A stretch of DNA of 64,000 nucleotides, taken from the NCBI GenBank assembly GCA_964490765.1, contig CAZBDV010000002.1, forward strand, positions 88,112 through 152,111, written 5' to 3'. Origin of the DNA: CAZBDV01 sp964490765. GTDB taxonomy: Bacteria; Cloacimonadota; Cloacimonadia; Cloacimonadales; JAJBBL01. The position numbers and the translations under genes are program-made. Position 1 is the first letter of the stretch. Each line of letters starts with the position of its first letter. Shown here one piece after another: positions 1 to 9,095 of the stretch. The notes beneath the pieces were generated by a model that saw nothing but the letters and a program-made list of their open reading frames with translations, was not told where the DNA came from and searched no databases.

Positions 1-1378
1 CATTAGTTCCTATACTGAAGAAATCACTGATTCTGGCTAATCCACCAGCACAGAGTACAGCTGCAGGTACCTCTATCATAACCCCTGTTTTCAAATTTGG
101 GTCAAATGGGATACGATTCTTATCTAAATCTCTTTTACAATCGTTCACCAGTTGCAGAGCACGTTTCATATCATCTACAGATGTTATCATGGGGAACATG
201 ATTGCTACATTCCCATAATGGCTTGCCCGTAAGATAGCCTTGACCTGAGATCTAAAGATCTCTGGATATCTTAGTGACAATCTTATACCTCTACACCCCA
301 GATAGGGATTATTCTCTTTCGGTGTCTGAACAGCTTTTGCCAGTTTGTCTCCCCCGAGATCGAAAGTTCGGATTATCAACTGTCGTTTTCCTAACCTTTC
401 TGTCATGCTCCGATACAGATTATACTGTTCTTCTTCTGTGGGAAGGTTATCACGGTCTACATAGAGAAATTCTGTGCGAAAAAGCCCAACACCATCGGCA
501 TTATATTCTAATACAGTATCGATCTCCTGCTCGATCTCGACATTGCACATTAGAGTAACTGCTCTTCCATCTCTTGATACTGTGGGAAGAGATATTATAT
601 CTTCCAGTTCTCGTCTTGTCTCCTGCTCTTTGATGACCTCTCTCTTGTACTTCTGCAGGATATCTTCATTAGGATCTATGATTACGACCCCTTTGTTTCC
701 ATCAACAATGATTCTATTCTTGTTGCTTGTATAGTCTAGAAGTTCTTGGATTCCAACGACAACAGGTAATCCGAGTGCTCTGGCTATAATGGCCGTATGT
801 GATGTTTTGCTCCCTTTCTGGAGAGCAATGCCAATTACATTACTGTGATAAGATTTTGTCACATCGGAAGGAGAGATATCTTCCATAATCAGTATCTGAG
901 AGTTGTTCTGGGTCGTAAGGTAATCGTCATCGAACAGTTTATCTTTTTCTCCGGTAAGCCGGTTTATGAGTTTGAATATCACATCTTCATAATCGACTAT
1001 TCTTTCTGACAGGTAGTCATCGGTCATCTTTCCGAAGATATTGGAGAGTTCTACAAAGAAATTGTATAGTGCATTTTCAGCAGAAAAATTCTCCTTATCG
1101 ACCATAGCAATGATCCTTTCAGTGAGAAGAGGATCAAGCAATATCGCCTTGTAGGCATTGAGCAAATCTTTATCTTCTTTCGTTTTGGTATATTGGCCAA
1201 TGAACTGATCCAATTCTGCTACTTCCGCTTTCACAGCCTCGCTGAATCTCGATATCTCCTCATTACTCTCATCAGGAGCAATATATTTCCTGCTGATTTT
1301 TATCTTTTTTTTCTGCTTAATAATTGCTTCACCTATCGCTATGCCAGGTGAAACAGCAATTCCTGAGAGAGTTTTCAT
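1..1378 (-). CDS. ptsI: PTS enzyme I (phosphoenolpyruvate-protein phosphotransferase), C-terminus cut by window edge
   Basis: Enzyme I takes phosphate from phosphoenolpyruvate and passes it to the histidine of HPr in the cytoplasm. I translated this reading frame from the start at 1378 to the left edge, about 459 codons. The protein opens MKTLSGIAVSPGIAIGEA, carries the phospho-histidine motif GSKTSHTAIIARALGLP near residue 194, and reaches the PEP-binding barrel (GVGLFRTEFLY, and DFFSIGTN at the edge). About 115 residues should lie outside the window. Its ATG shares one base with the TGA of the HPr gene (TGATG), so translation is probably coupled. It is the last visible gene of the long minus-strand run starting at kdsA. 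Identification is secure. Confidence 0.95.
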   Translation of the reverse strand, partial: MKTLSGIAVSPGIAIGEAIIKQKKKIKISRKYIAPDESNEEISRFSEAVKAEVAELDQFIGQYTKTKEDKDLLNAYKAILLDPLLTERIIAMVDKENFSAENALYNFFVELSNIFGKMTDDYLSERIVDYEDVIFKLINRLTGEKDKLFDDDYLTTQNNSQILIMEDISPSDVTKSYHSNVIGIALQKGSKTSHTAIIARALGLPVVVGIQELLDYTSNKNRIIVDGNKGVVIIDPNEDILQKYKREVIKEQETRRELEDIISLPTVSRDGRAVTLMCNVEIEQEIDTVLEYNADGVGLFRTEFLYVDRDNLPTEEEQYNLYRSMTERLGKRQLIIRTFDLGGDKLAKAVQTPKENNPYLGCRGIRLSLRYPEIFRSQVKAILRASHYGNVAIMFPMITSVDDMKRALQLVNDCKRDLDKNRIPFDPNLKTGVMIEVPAAVLCAGGLARISDFFSIGTN

Positions 1379-1644
1379 CATTCTTCACTAAATTTTGCTT
1401 TAAAGAGTTCTGTTATCTCATCTATCATGTATTCCTCATCAACTCCATTGGCTATAAGCTCCAGTTCGGATTTATATTCTGCAGCCAGCATCATCACACC
1501 CATAATACTTTTTCCATTCACTTCGATATTATCTTTCTTGATCAGGAGGTCTGAGCGATATTTTGATGCTGTTTTGACCAGCAAGGCACAGGGCCTGGCA
1601 TGTAAACCCAATTTGTTTTCCACTATTATTATCTTTCTAATCAT
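1378..1644 (-). CDS. ptsH: HPr phosphocarrier protein
   Basis: HPr carries phosphate between enzyme I and its partners. The 88-residue protein has the usual family length. It shows the active His15 in GLHARPC and a Ser46 in the regulatory segment NGKSIMGVMML, the site that HPr kinase/phosphorylase modifies. Its start overlaps the hprK stop by four bases (ATGA) and its stop overlaps the ptsI start, so hprK-ptsH-ptsI are one translational unit. Having both His15 and Ser46 beside HprK suggests both phosphorylation states are used. No enzyme II component is visible in the window, so the relay may be mainly regulatory; that last point is inference. Confidence 0.96.
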   Translation of the reverse strand: MIRKIIIVENKLGLHARPCALLVKTASKYRSDLLIKKDNIEVNGKSIMGVMMLAAEYKSELELIANGVDEEYMIDEITELFKAKFSEE

Positions 1645-2612
1645 AACTTCTTTTCTTCCGGCTCTTTAAATTTCAATGGCCTGGCCTTACGTTGTATCTT
1701 TTCCTGAAGTTTTCTCTGGTATGCCTCAGCAGCATCATAACCATAATTCTTTAATATGTGGTTAAGGGCTATAACTTCGATAATGACAGAGACATTCTTA
1801 CCCGGTGATACAGGTAGATAAATGATCGGTAGATTGATTCCCAGAATATCGACAAAATTATTAGTTAGTCCGATCCGCTCATAATCGAGATTGTCCTGCC
1901 AGAGTAAAAGCTCAACCTGAGTATCGATAATTGTTGTCTTTCTCACAGCTTCGATACCAAACATCCTTTCAACATCGATCAAACCGATACCCCTAACTTC
2001 CATGAAATAGCCAAAATCATTTACTGCCGAACCGACTAATGTATCATCGGTCTGAATGATCTGCACTATATCATCTGCGATCAATCTATGTCCTCTTTCT
2101 ACCAGATCAAGAGCACATTCACTCTTACCGATACCGCTCTTACCGGTAAGAAGCATACCAAGGCCGAAGACCTCTACTAGGGTGCCGTGTATCGATTTCT
2201 GTGGTGCGAAATACTCTCTGAGATAGCGAGTCAGGTCATTAAGCAGCTTGTCGGTAGATAATCTGCTCGTCATTATAGCAATATTCATCTCATTTGCCAG
2301 ATATTCTACCTGCTGAGGAATAGATAATCCTTTTGTTACAATTATCAAGGGGATATTAAATTCAAACATCTCTTTAATACGGTCATAGAGAGTATCTTCG
2401 CTTATTGTCTGCATGAAGTTGATCTCTGTTTCACCGATAATCTGGATCCGTTTGTAAGAGAATCGCTCCAGGAATCCTGCCAGAGCTAAACCTGGTCTAT
2501 GTATTTGACTTTCCTGTATGTTATTGTCAAGAGTCTTGGGCTCTGTGATAAGTGAAAGAGCAAACTCTCTGTTCTTATATTCGAAAAAGTCTCGAACCGA
2601 TAATATCTTCAT
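1641..2612 (-). CDS. hprK: HPr kinase/phosphorylase
   Basis: HprK phosphorylates and dephosphorylates Ser46 of HPr, linking metabolic state to regulation. The 323-residue protein has an N-terminal regulatory half and a C-terminal kinase domain with the P-loop TGKSGIGKSECALDL (about residues 156-170), preceded by IHGTLVEVFG and followed by the family signature VRGIGLIDVERMFG (about 206-219). Length matches the family. A GGAGAG sequence lies just upstream of the ATG at 2612. Its target HPr is encoded directly downstream with a four-base overlap. HprK is best known from Firmicutes but also occurs in many diderm phyla next to rpoN and PTS-Ntr genes. Confidence 0.96.
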   Translation of the reverse strand: MKILSVRDFFEYKNREFALSLITEPKTLDNNIQESQIHRPGLALAGFLERFSYKRIQIIGETEINFMQTISEDTLYDRIKEMFEFNIPLIIVTKGLSIPQQVEYLANEMNIAIMTSRLSTDKLLNDLTRYLREYFAPQKSIHGTLVEVFGLGMLLTGKSGIGKSECALDLVERGHRLIADDIVQIIQTDDTLVGSAVNDFGYFMEVRGIGLIDVERMFGIEAVRKTTIIDTQVELLLWQDNLDYERIGLTNNFVDILGINLPIIYLPVSPGKNVSVIIEVIALNHILKNYGYDAAEAYQRKLQEKIQRKARPLKFKEPEEKKL

Positions 2613-2738
2613 CTCTCATCTCTCCAGATAATACAAATATACCATATATTGTGACAGATCGAACATCCTGTTTTTACAATCGATTACACTGTTTTGACCA
2701 GTATCAAACTTAATTACTCTTTTAGATAATACTGGATA

Positions 2739-3272
2739 TCAGGGCTCAATTAGCTTATAGAATTGGTCGTTCTTTTTGACAAGAACATTAATCTTGTCTG
2801 TTTCGATATTCCTGAAGATCATATAGGGTGTTTCTTTTTGTGATAATTGATCTATCGCATCAGAGACAGTCATGATCTCTGCCTGGATTCGTTTGGTTTT
2901 CACCATTCTCTTGCCATTAGGGTTGGAAGTTCGTTCGAAAACATTGGAATAGAAGAAAGTGGGGTCTTTCTTAATACTTCTCTTCTGATGGTCGGTTACT
3001 TTATCTTTCAACTTCTTGAGTTGAATCTCCATTTTATCGATCGCGTTATCGATAGCCAGATACATATCCATCTCTTCGCTTACACTCTGCAGATTAAATT
3101 TTGAGGCATGCAGGCTCATCTCGACAATGTTTCTACTATTCTCGAGAGTAAGAGTCATATGGATATTAATGATATGATCAAAGTACTTGGTAAGTTTTTC
3201 GCATGATTGTTCTACATAGTCTCGAATAGGAGTAGTTAAATCGAAATGCCTTGCTGTTATTGTGATTTGCAT
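2739..3272 (-). CDS. hpf: ribosome hibernation promoting factor, long form
   Basis: This factor binds the 30S subunit and, in its long form, dimerises ribosomes in resting cells. The 177-residue protein has the N-terminal S30AE/YfiA domain (MQITITARHFDLTTPIRDYV onward, about 1-100), a basic linker, and a C-terminal domain (about 125-177) containing the typical ETPYMIFRNIETDKINVL stretch. The second domain makes it the long type. A strong AGGGGG ribosome site precedes the ATG. It lies between lipA (12 bp upstream) and hprK, the same neighbourhood as hpf beside rpoN in enterobacteria. The 126 bp to hprK hold no clear terminator. Confidence 0.94.
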   Translation of the reverse strand: MQITITARHFDLTTPIRDYVEQSCEKLTKYFDHIINIHMTLTLENSRNIVEMSLHASKFNLQSVSEEMDMYLAIDNAIDKMEIQLKKLKDKVTDHQKRSIKKDPTFFYSNVFERTSNPNGKRMVKTKRIQAEIMTVSDAIDQLSQKETPYMIFRNIETDKINVLVKKNDQFYKLIEP

Positions 3273-3284
3273 AATAAGACCCCC

Positions 3285-4202
3285 TTATAGGTTACTTTTT
3301 ATCGTTTTTGCATCATGATCTTCTCTATGATGCTGGAATAAATCAAGTGCTGCCTCTCTAGCTTTATAAGAGCTTCTAACAAAAGGCCCTGAATAGCAGA
3401 TTTCGAAACCTGTTTCGAGAGCTTGCTGCCTGTAGAATTCGAATTTTTCCGGTGTGATATAATCTCTGACGGGTAAATGTCGAGAGCTGGGTGCAAGATA
3501 TTGGCCAATAGTAAGGATATTCACTCCTACCTTTCTTAAATCCTGCATCATTTCTATTACTTCATCTTCTCTCTCTCCTAGTCCCAGCATAAATCCGCTC
3601 TTTCGAGGAATATCGGGTGTATAATTACCTGCATACTCAAGAATATTCAGGCTTCGTTTATAATCTGCTTGGGGACGAACTTGCGGATATAAGCGTGATA
3701 CAGTTTCGATGTTATGATTAAAAATTGTCGGTCTGGAATCGAGAATTTCCTCAAGATATTGCATTTTCCCTTGCAGGTCAGAGATCAGTAGTTCTATTCC
3801 AATATCCCTTCTGTAAAATCTCCTTAGGCTTTGTACTACTTTGACTAAATGTGCAGCACCACCATCTTCCAAATCATCTCGTGTAACCATGGTGATAACT
3901 ACATACTCCAATCCTAACTCCTGAGCAGCTTTCGTTATACGTTCAGGTTCAGTAGGGTCGGGAGCAGATATTCTGATAGTATCTTTATATACAGCACAGA
4001 AAGTACAGTCTCTGGTACAAATATTACCGAGGATCAGGAAAGTGGCAGTTTTGTTACCGTAGCATTCACCTTTATTGGGGCATTTGGCATTTTCACACAC
4101 AGTTTGCAGGTTTAAATCACGGATCAGTTTTGCAGTGGCAATATTAGAATCCTGTATTGAGGTCTTTTTAATGCGTAACCAATCAGGTTTTCGAGCCACC
4201 AT
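3285..4202 (-). CDS. lipA: lipoyl synthase (radical SAM)
   Basis: LipA inserts two sulfurs into octanoyl groups on lipoyl domains. Two iron-sulfur motifs are visible: CENAKCPNKGEC (CX4CX5C, residues 36, 41 and 47) and the radical-SAM CTRDCTFC (CX3CX2C, residues 62, 66 and 69). I chose the ATG at 4202 (MVARKPDWLRIKK) because AAGGA lies four bases upstream. A GTG at 4244 would add 14 residues but sits inside a GC hairpin with no ribosome site. The length of 305 residues fits the family. It follows lpd, whose product regenerates lipoyl groups, so the pair makes and uses the same cofactor. No lipoyl-dependent complex subunit is visible nearby. Confidence 0.95.
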   Translation of the reverse strand: MVARKPDWLRIKKTSIQDSNIATAKLIRDLNLQTVCENAKCPNKGECYGNKTATFLILGNICTRDCTFCAVYKDTIRISAPDPTEPERITKAAQELGLEYVVITMVTRDDLEDGGAAHLVKVVQSLRRFYRRDIGIELLISDLQGKMQYLEEILDSRPTIFNHNIETVSRLYPQVRPQADYKRSLNILEYAGNYTPDIPRKSGFMLGLGEREDEVIEMMQDLRKVGVNILTIGQYLAPSSRHLPVRDYITPEKFEFYRQQALETGFEICYSGPFVRSSYKAREAALDLFQHHREDHDAKTIKSNL

Positions 4203-4236
4203 GTTATCCTTTATCAACTTTTCTGTTTTCTGCTCT

Positions 4237-4254
4237 CCCGGCACTTAAGCCGGG
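4237..4254. other. small GC hairpin between lpd and lipA
   Basis: The arms CCCGGC and GCCGGG form a perfect 6-bp stem with a 6-base loop, lying 35 bp upstream of the preferred lipA start. No T-run follows on either strand, so this is not a classical terminator. It may shape the lpd-lipA junction or be a processing site; function is unknown. Confidence 0.4.
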
Positions 4255-4318
4255 TTGTATCAACTATTCAGTTTCTTCTACTACTTAAATAATAATCTTG
4301 TGCTGTCGAAAAGCAAAA

Positions 4319-5716
4319 TCATATTTTATGAATTGCCATGTTATCCAGATCTTCAACAGCCTCCATAATAATTTCCGAAAGAGTCGGATGTGCATACACC
4401 ACTTTCTGTAGATCTCTGATTTTCAGTTCAAGGTTGACCATTATACTGCCTGCAACAATCAATTCAGTTGCCTGTGCTCCTACTATGTGCATGCCAATCA
4501 CCTTTCCACTCTTCTTCTCGGCCAGTACCTTGATCATTCCATCAGTAGCACCCAGACCTATAGCCTTGCCGTTTGCCATATAACCAAATTTTCCTGTTTC
4601 TATTTCAATTTCCTTCTCTTCTGCCTGTTCTTCAGTCAAACCTACAGATGCGAGTTCAGGCTCTGTGAAGGTACAGCGGGGAATGTTCTCATAAAGTAGA
4701 GTCTCAACGAGTTTATCCTCTTTTTTATCGATCCGTCCTTTAATGATGTCCGCGACTATCAGTCCTTGCTTCGATGCAGTATGGGCTAACATCAGTTTGC
4801 CAGTCACATCACCGATAGCGAAAATATTCGGCTGGTCAGTCTCCATTTTGTCATTTATCAAAATTCTTGAACGCTCCATTTTCGGACTACATTCTTCGAA
4901 TTTAATCTGGCAGGAGGGGACTCTTCCTGTACTTATCAATACCTTATTTGTTCTAATCTCTTTCTCGTTGGAGAGTTTTAGTATCAACTCATCTCCATTC
5001 GCAGAATACTCCTCAACTTTAGCACCGAGATGGATTTTGATCTTCTTTTTTTTGAAGGCGAGCTGAAGTTTCTTTGCTATTTCACGATCTTCGTTGTTCA
5101 TCAGGTTGGGCAATAGTTCGACTATTTCTATCTCCACACCGAGGTTATTGAAAATCGAGGCGAATTCACAACCAATAGTTCCTCCACCGATAATAGTAAG
5201 ATGTTTGGGTAATTCCTTAAGGGAGAGTATATGACGGGAAGAGAGTAGTTTCTCACCGTCGAATTTGAGGTTGGGTAACTCTGCTGATACCGAGCCGGTA
5301 GCCAGTATTACATACTCTACTTCATATTCTTCATCGTCTGTTACCAGAATGTAATGAGAATCCTTCTTGCTGATTCTGGTAACCATCTTATTAATGATCT
5401 CTATCTTTCTTTTTTTACATATGAATTCCAGACCGGAAACGAGTTTTTCTACAACTTCTTCTTTTCTGGCATCGATCCGTTTATAATCATAAGAGACATC
5501 TTTTACATCAATACCGAATTTCTCTGCCTTTCTGATCTCTTCGAACAGGTCACTGATCTTTACCAGTGCTTTTGTCGGGATGCATCCCCAATTAAGGCAT
5601 TCACCCCCAAGCCTCTCCTTTTCAAAGAGGAGGGATTCGATTCCTTTCTGCTGTAAACGTATTGCGGTTACATAGCCACCTGGACCACCACCAATTATAG
5701 CAACTTTACGTTTCAT
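4319..5716 (-). CDS. lpd: dihydrolipoamide dehydrogenase
   Basis: This FAD enzyme (E3) reoxidises dihydrolipoyl groups of 2-oxoacid dehydrogenase or glycine cleavage complexes. The 465-residue protein has the FAD dinucleotide motif GGGPGGYVTA near residue 10, the redox-active disulfide GGECLNWGCIPTKAL (Cys40 and Cys45), a second nucleotide motif GGGTIGCEFASIF, and the C-terminal YAHPTLSE containing the catalytic His-Glu pair. The start overlaps the rpoN stop by four bases (ATGA), so it is translated with that operon. Within this window its only functional partner is lipA immediately downstream; a GcvT-like gene lies far away at 48519. Confidence 0.95.
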   Translation of the reverse strand: MKRKVAIIGGGPGGYVTAIRLQQKGIESLLFEKERLGGECLNWGCIPTKALVKISDLFEEIRKAEKFGIDVKDVSYDYKRIDARKEEVVEKLVSGLEFICKKRKIEIINKMVTRISKKDSHYILVTDDEEYEVEYVILATGSVSAELPNLKFDGEKLLSSRHILSLKELPKHLTIIGGGTIGCEFASIFNNLGVEIEIVELLPNLMNNEDREIAKKLQLAFKKKKIKIHLGAKVEEYSANGDELILKLSNEKEIRTNKVLISTGRVPSCQIKFEECSPKMERSRILINDKMETDQPNIFAIGDVTGKLMLAHTASKQGLIVADIIKGRIDKKEDKLVETLLYENIPRCTFTEPELASVGLTEEQAEEKEIEIETGKFGYMANGKAIGLGATDGMIKVLAEKKSGKVIGMHIVGAQATELIVAGSIMVNLELKIRDLQKVVYAHPTLSEIIMEAVEDLDNMAIHKI

Positions 5717-7227
5717 CTCTCCAACCTCCTTAATCTGCTGTTAAGTATCCCCAATCCTTCACGGTACTTTTGAATAACCCTCCTGGAGACACTTATATTT
5801 CTCTTTTTGAGGATGTGGGCTATCTCCAGATCTGAGAGTGGCTTCTTCTTATCCTCTTCTTCTATGATCTGCTGTATCTGTTTCTGTACTTTGTCACGTG
5901 ATATATCCTCGAAATTATCTGTCTTACCGGCTGCTGTAGTAAAGAAATCTCGCAGGCAGATCATACCGAAAGGGGTATCGGCATATTTATCTTTTACTAC
6001 CCGTGAGATAGTAGATTCGCTGACATGCAATTCTCCAGCTATAACGCTATAAGTTAAAGGTTCGAGGATACCGGTATTTTGGTAGAAATAGTTCTTCTGA
6101 TGCTCTATTATTGCTCTTGTAACCCTGATAAGAGTCTGATTTCGCATATAGATCGATTTAATTAGAAACTTGGCAGAATTGATCTTATCTCTGATATAAC
6201 CGAGCATCTCCTTATCTTTCACTTTGCCGGCCATGACCATATCTCGATAGTAGCGGCTGATAGTAAGATGGGGGATAGTAAAATCGTTAACCAGGATGAC
6301 AAAATCATCTTCTATTTTTTTGATGATAACATCCGGGGTGACATAATCAATATTGTCTGCAAGGAGCATCAGACCAGGTTTAGGGTTAAGGTGTGATATG
6401 GCCTCTTTACAATGAATAATCTTATCAATATGAACTGACAGGTTAGCAGCAATTTTCTGATAACGTCGGTGGATCAGATCGTCAAAATGATTATTCAGGA
6501 TAGTAGTTAGAAGTTTATAGTCCTGATCGCTTTCGTTCAGTTGAGCTATCAGGCATTCGGAAACGTGACGGGCGGTTATCCCTTTCGGTTTTAGTTGCAG
6601 AATCATTTGATGGATCTCATCGGCACGAGTTTTTAACTTCTGCTCGTCGTCAATCGAGATTAGATTCTCTCTGGCTGCTTCGTAGATATCGAAACCTTTT
6701 GGCAGGTAACCAAACTCATTGCTAGCCTCTACCAGTTCTCTGGCATACTCTAATTCATCTTCTGTGAGGGGCAGCTCTTCAAGTTGAAAATAGAAGCTGT
6801 TCTTCTTGTCTTTTATCGAGTCATCATACTGGGTCGTATTGTAGGTCTCAAAGATATCCCTTTGAGCCTCTTCTTTACCCTCACGATGATAGTCGTTCCA
6901 TTCGTCGAGAGTATCGCTGAATTCCTTCAGTTCATTGATGCTCTCCTTGAGAAGTTTATCCTCTTCAGATTCAGAATCACCCAGATCATCATCCTTTACT
7001 GATTCTTCGCTTTCTTCTGTATTATCATCGCGACTTCTCTCTTCGACGCTCTGTTCTTCTTCTTCTTCCTGCAGTTCCAGAATGGGATTTGTCTCTAATT
7101 CTCGTTTGAGTTGCATTTCCAGTTCCATCTGCGGTAAAACCAGCAGTTGCAACGATTGCAACATTTTCGGTTTCAGTGCTAATTCCTGCACCTGTTTATG
7201 AGAAAGAACCTGCTGTATTTTTGTCAT
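5713..7227 (-). CDS. rpoN: RNA polymerase sigma-54 factor
   Basis: Sigma-54 directs RNA polymerase to -24/-12 promoters that need an ATP-dependent activator. The 504-residue protein shows the Gln/Leu-rich region I (SLQLLVLPQMELEMQLKREL), a very acidic region II (about 55-125), the core-binding and helix-turn-helix parts (GELHVSESTISRVVKDK), and the C-terminal RpoN box SVSRRVIQKYREGLGI. The last helix continues to RLRRLER. It overlaps lptB upstream and lpd downstream by four bases each. The lptB-rpoN adjacency is widely conserved in diderm bacteria. No sigma-54 activator gene is visible in this window. Confidence 0.96.
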   Translation of the reverse strand: MTKIQQVLSHKQVQELALKPKMLQSLQLLVLPQMELEMQLKRELETNPILELQEEEEEQSVEERSRDDNTEESEESVKDDDLGDSESEEDKLLKESINELKEFSDTLDEWNDYHREGKEEAQRDIFETYNTTQYDDSIKDKKNSFYFQLEELPLTEDELEYARELVEASNEFGYLPKGFDIYEAARENLISIDDEQKLKTRADEIHQMILQLKPKGITARHVSECLIAQLNESDQDYKLLTTILNNHFDDLIHRRYQKIAANLSVHIDKIIHCKEAISHLNPKPGLMLLADNIDYVTPDVIIKKIEDDFVILVNDFTIPHLTISRYYRDMVMAGKVKDKEMLGYIRDKINSAKFLIKSIYMRNQTLIRVTRAIIEHQKNYFYQNTGILEPLTYSVIAGELHVSESTISRVVKDKYADTPFGMICLRDFFTTAAGKTDNFEDISRDKVQKQIQQIIEEEDKKKPLSDLEIAHILKKRNISVSRRVIQKYREGLGILNSRLRRLER

Positions 7228-7973
7228 ACTTCTTTTGTAAAAAACGGTTTAAGAAATTTATCGCCTAAATATAACTCTCGTGCCTTTTCATTGTTGATCA
7301 ATTCCTCTGAGGTTCCGGTCAAGAGAATTTGCCCTTCAAAGATTATATACGCTCGTTCTGTTATGGAAAGTGTGTCGAGAACATTGTGGTCTGTAATCAG
7401 AATGCCAATATTCTTTTCCTTCAGTTTTCTGATGATATTCTGGATATCGTTAACCGCCAGAGGATCAACACCTGCAAACGGTTCATCCATGAGGAAAAAA
7501 GAGGGGGAGGTTACCAATGTACGGGTTATTTCCAATTTGCGTCTCTCACCACCAGATAGGGTATAGGCCTTCTGTTTGGCCAATTTAGCCATAGAGAGTT
7601 CTTCCAGATACTCTTCCAGCCTTAGTTTTCGTTCTTTGCGGCTAATTTTCAGAGTCTCCAGAATTGCCATGATGTTCTCTTCGACAGTCAATTTATGAAA
7701 AACCGATGGTGCCTGAGCCAGGTAACCAATACCCAATCTGGCTCTCTTATACATCGGTTTGTTCGTTATATCAATATCGTTGTAAAATACCTTTCCTTCA
7801 TTCGGTTTGGTCAGGCCAAGTATCATATAAAAGGTGGTTGATTTACCTGCTCCGTTTGGTCCCAGTATCCCGACAATCTCACCCTGATCTATATGCAGGT
7901 CAATATTTTTCACTACCGGTTTCTTACCGTAGCGTTTAACAAGATTCTTTACAGCTATGTTATCCCTTTTCAT
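7224..7973 (-). CDS. lptB: LPS export ABC transporter ATPase
   Basis: LptB powers extraction of lipopolysaccharide from the inner membrane together with LptF and LptG. The 249-residue protein has Walker A GPNGAGKSTTFYMILGL, the signature LSGGERRKLEITRTL, and Walker B FFLMDEPFAGVDPLAV, followed by the switch histidine ITDHNV. The PFAGVDP variant after Walker B is typical of LptB rather than other ABC ATPases. It lies between the lptA-like gene (15 bp upstream) and rpoN (four-base overlap). The membrane partners LptF and LptG are not in the window. Confidence 0.96.
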   Translation of the reverse strand: MKRDNIAVKNLVKRYGKKPVVKNIDLHIDQGEIVGILGPNGAGKSTTFYMILGLTKPNEGKVFYNDIDITNKPMYKRARLGIGYLAQAPSVFHKLTVEENIMAILETLKISRKERKLRLEEYLEELSMAKLAKQKAYTLSGGERRKLEITRTLVTSPSFFLMDEPFAGVDPLAVNDIQNIIRKLKEKNIGILITDHNVLDTLSITERAYIIFEGQILLTGTSEELINNEKARELYLGDKFLKPFFTKEV

Positions 7974-7988
7974 GATTAATTTAAAGTA

Positions 7989-9095
7989 TTATTCCTCTGA
8001 ATTGTCAATAGTTTTGTCACTAAACTTATATTGTCCTCTGACCTGTCCGTAAAAGTCAACTGACTCAATCTGGTTCTCGTTGTTAAACTTTACGACCAGC
8101 TTATCACTTTCGGTATAATTTACGAAATGATCACGGTTATCTGGTTCACTCACATAGTGTGATTTGACATTATCAAATGCCTGCATTTCGGATATGTATC
8201 CTTCATTAAAGATCAGTTCCATCAGGTCGCAATCTATGTGGCTCTGTTTTTCTCCACCCTCTCGAGTTGCAAAGTAAACGTGACAGTCATTTTCCAGAGT
8301 GGCGTGCGTAATAGAATCCTCATCGAAATGGAGATAGAAGGTTTCGGCTGAGGCATCTGCTACCTCTCCCTCTAAACGAGGTTCTCCCAGGAATACTGCG
8401 TATTTGTCATCAGTAAAATAGAGGAGAAAGTCACTCTTTACCAGATACTCATCATAGTATGTATTGACATCGAACGAAGCAGCAAGTCGGTTGAAGTCCC
8501 GGTAGAACTCTATTTGTTCAGCAGTAATCGTTAATGGTTGCTCGCCAATGACTTCGATCTGCGGGCTGTTGGTTATAAAACCGTATCCTGATTCCAGATT
8601 ATAATCAAGATAGTTACAGGTTCCCTGAAGGTTCTCTCTCTCATCATAGAAGAATATATCTTGCCAGGCATAGATCTGCTGCTCATTGCGGAGATATTCA
8701 CCCCTGACTGACTGGAAGGTGCGTATGGTTCCATCCTGGTGTTCTTCTCTGATATAAACATTTCCTACCAGAGTTATCTCTTCATCCAGGCGAAGATATT
8801 CGACATGATCAGCAGATAGAGAGAGTGAATCTTCGAAGACCTGAACATTGCCGAACATTCGCACTAATTTCTGTTCTTCGTAAATTTCAGCCTGATCAGA
8901 GAAGAATTCGGTATCACCATAGAAGAAATGGACATTACCAGTGAGCCGGGTAAGATACTCATTCTCCAGCCGGTCAACGTTTAGCCTGTCAGCATTAACC
9001 AGTCTGTAAGGGCGTAATTCCTGTTCTGCCAGCAGTATATCAAAGCTCAGCAGTATTAAAAAACTACCAATCAAGATCGCTAAAATCTTCATCAT
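7989..9095 (-). CDS. LptA/OstA-like periplasmic LPS transport protein, long form
   Basis: The protein begins with a signal peptide (MMKILAILIGSFLILLSFDI, likely cleaved after LLA) followed by about 345 residues of repeating short beta strands of OstA/LptA type, for example NVHFFYGDTEFFSDQAEIYE and NVQVFEDSLSLSADHVEYL. LptA bridges LPS from LptC to the outer-membrane LptD. At 368 residues it is about twice the length of E. coli LptA, so it may make a longer bridge alone or resemble the LptD N-domain. I prefer the ATG at 9095, with AAGGA seven bases upstream, over a TTG three bases earlier. The start lies 32 bp inside the lptC-like gene. Family assignment rests on repeat pattern and position before lptB. 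Confidence 0.8.
   Translation of the reverse strand: MMKILAILIGSFLILLSFDILLAEQELRPYRLVNADRLNVDRLENEYLTRLTGNVHFFYGDTEFFSDQAEIYEEQKLVRMFGNVQVFEDSLSLSADHVEYLRLDEEITLVGNVYIREEHQDGTIRTFQSVRGEYLRNEQQIYAWQDIFFYDERENLQGTCNYLDYNLESGYGFITNSPQIEVIGEQPLTITAEQIEFYRDFNRLAASFDVNTYYDEYLVKSDFLLYFTDDKYAVFLGEPRLEGEVADASAETFYLHFDEDSITHATLENDCHVYFATREGGEKQSHIDCDLMELIFNEGYISEMQAFDNVKSHYVSEPDNRDHFVNYTESDKLVVKFNNENQIESVDFYGQVRGQYKFSDKTIDNSEE

Noticed and set aside
274..734. Plus-strand frames opposite ptsI
   Set aside because: They are antisense to a clearly conserved enzyme I sequence.
6784..7201. Ser-rich plus-strand frames opposite rpoN
   Set aside because: They are antisense to the acidic Glu/Asp codons of sigma-54 region II.
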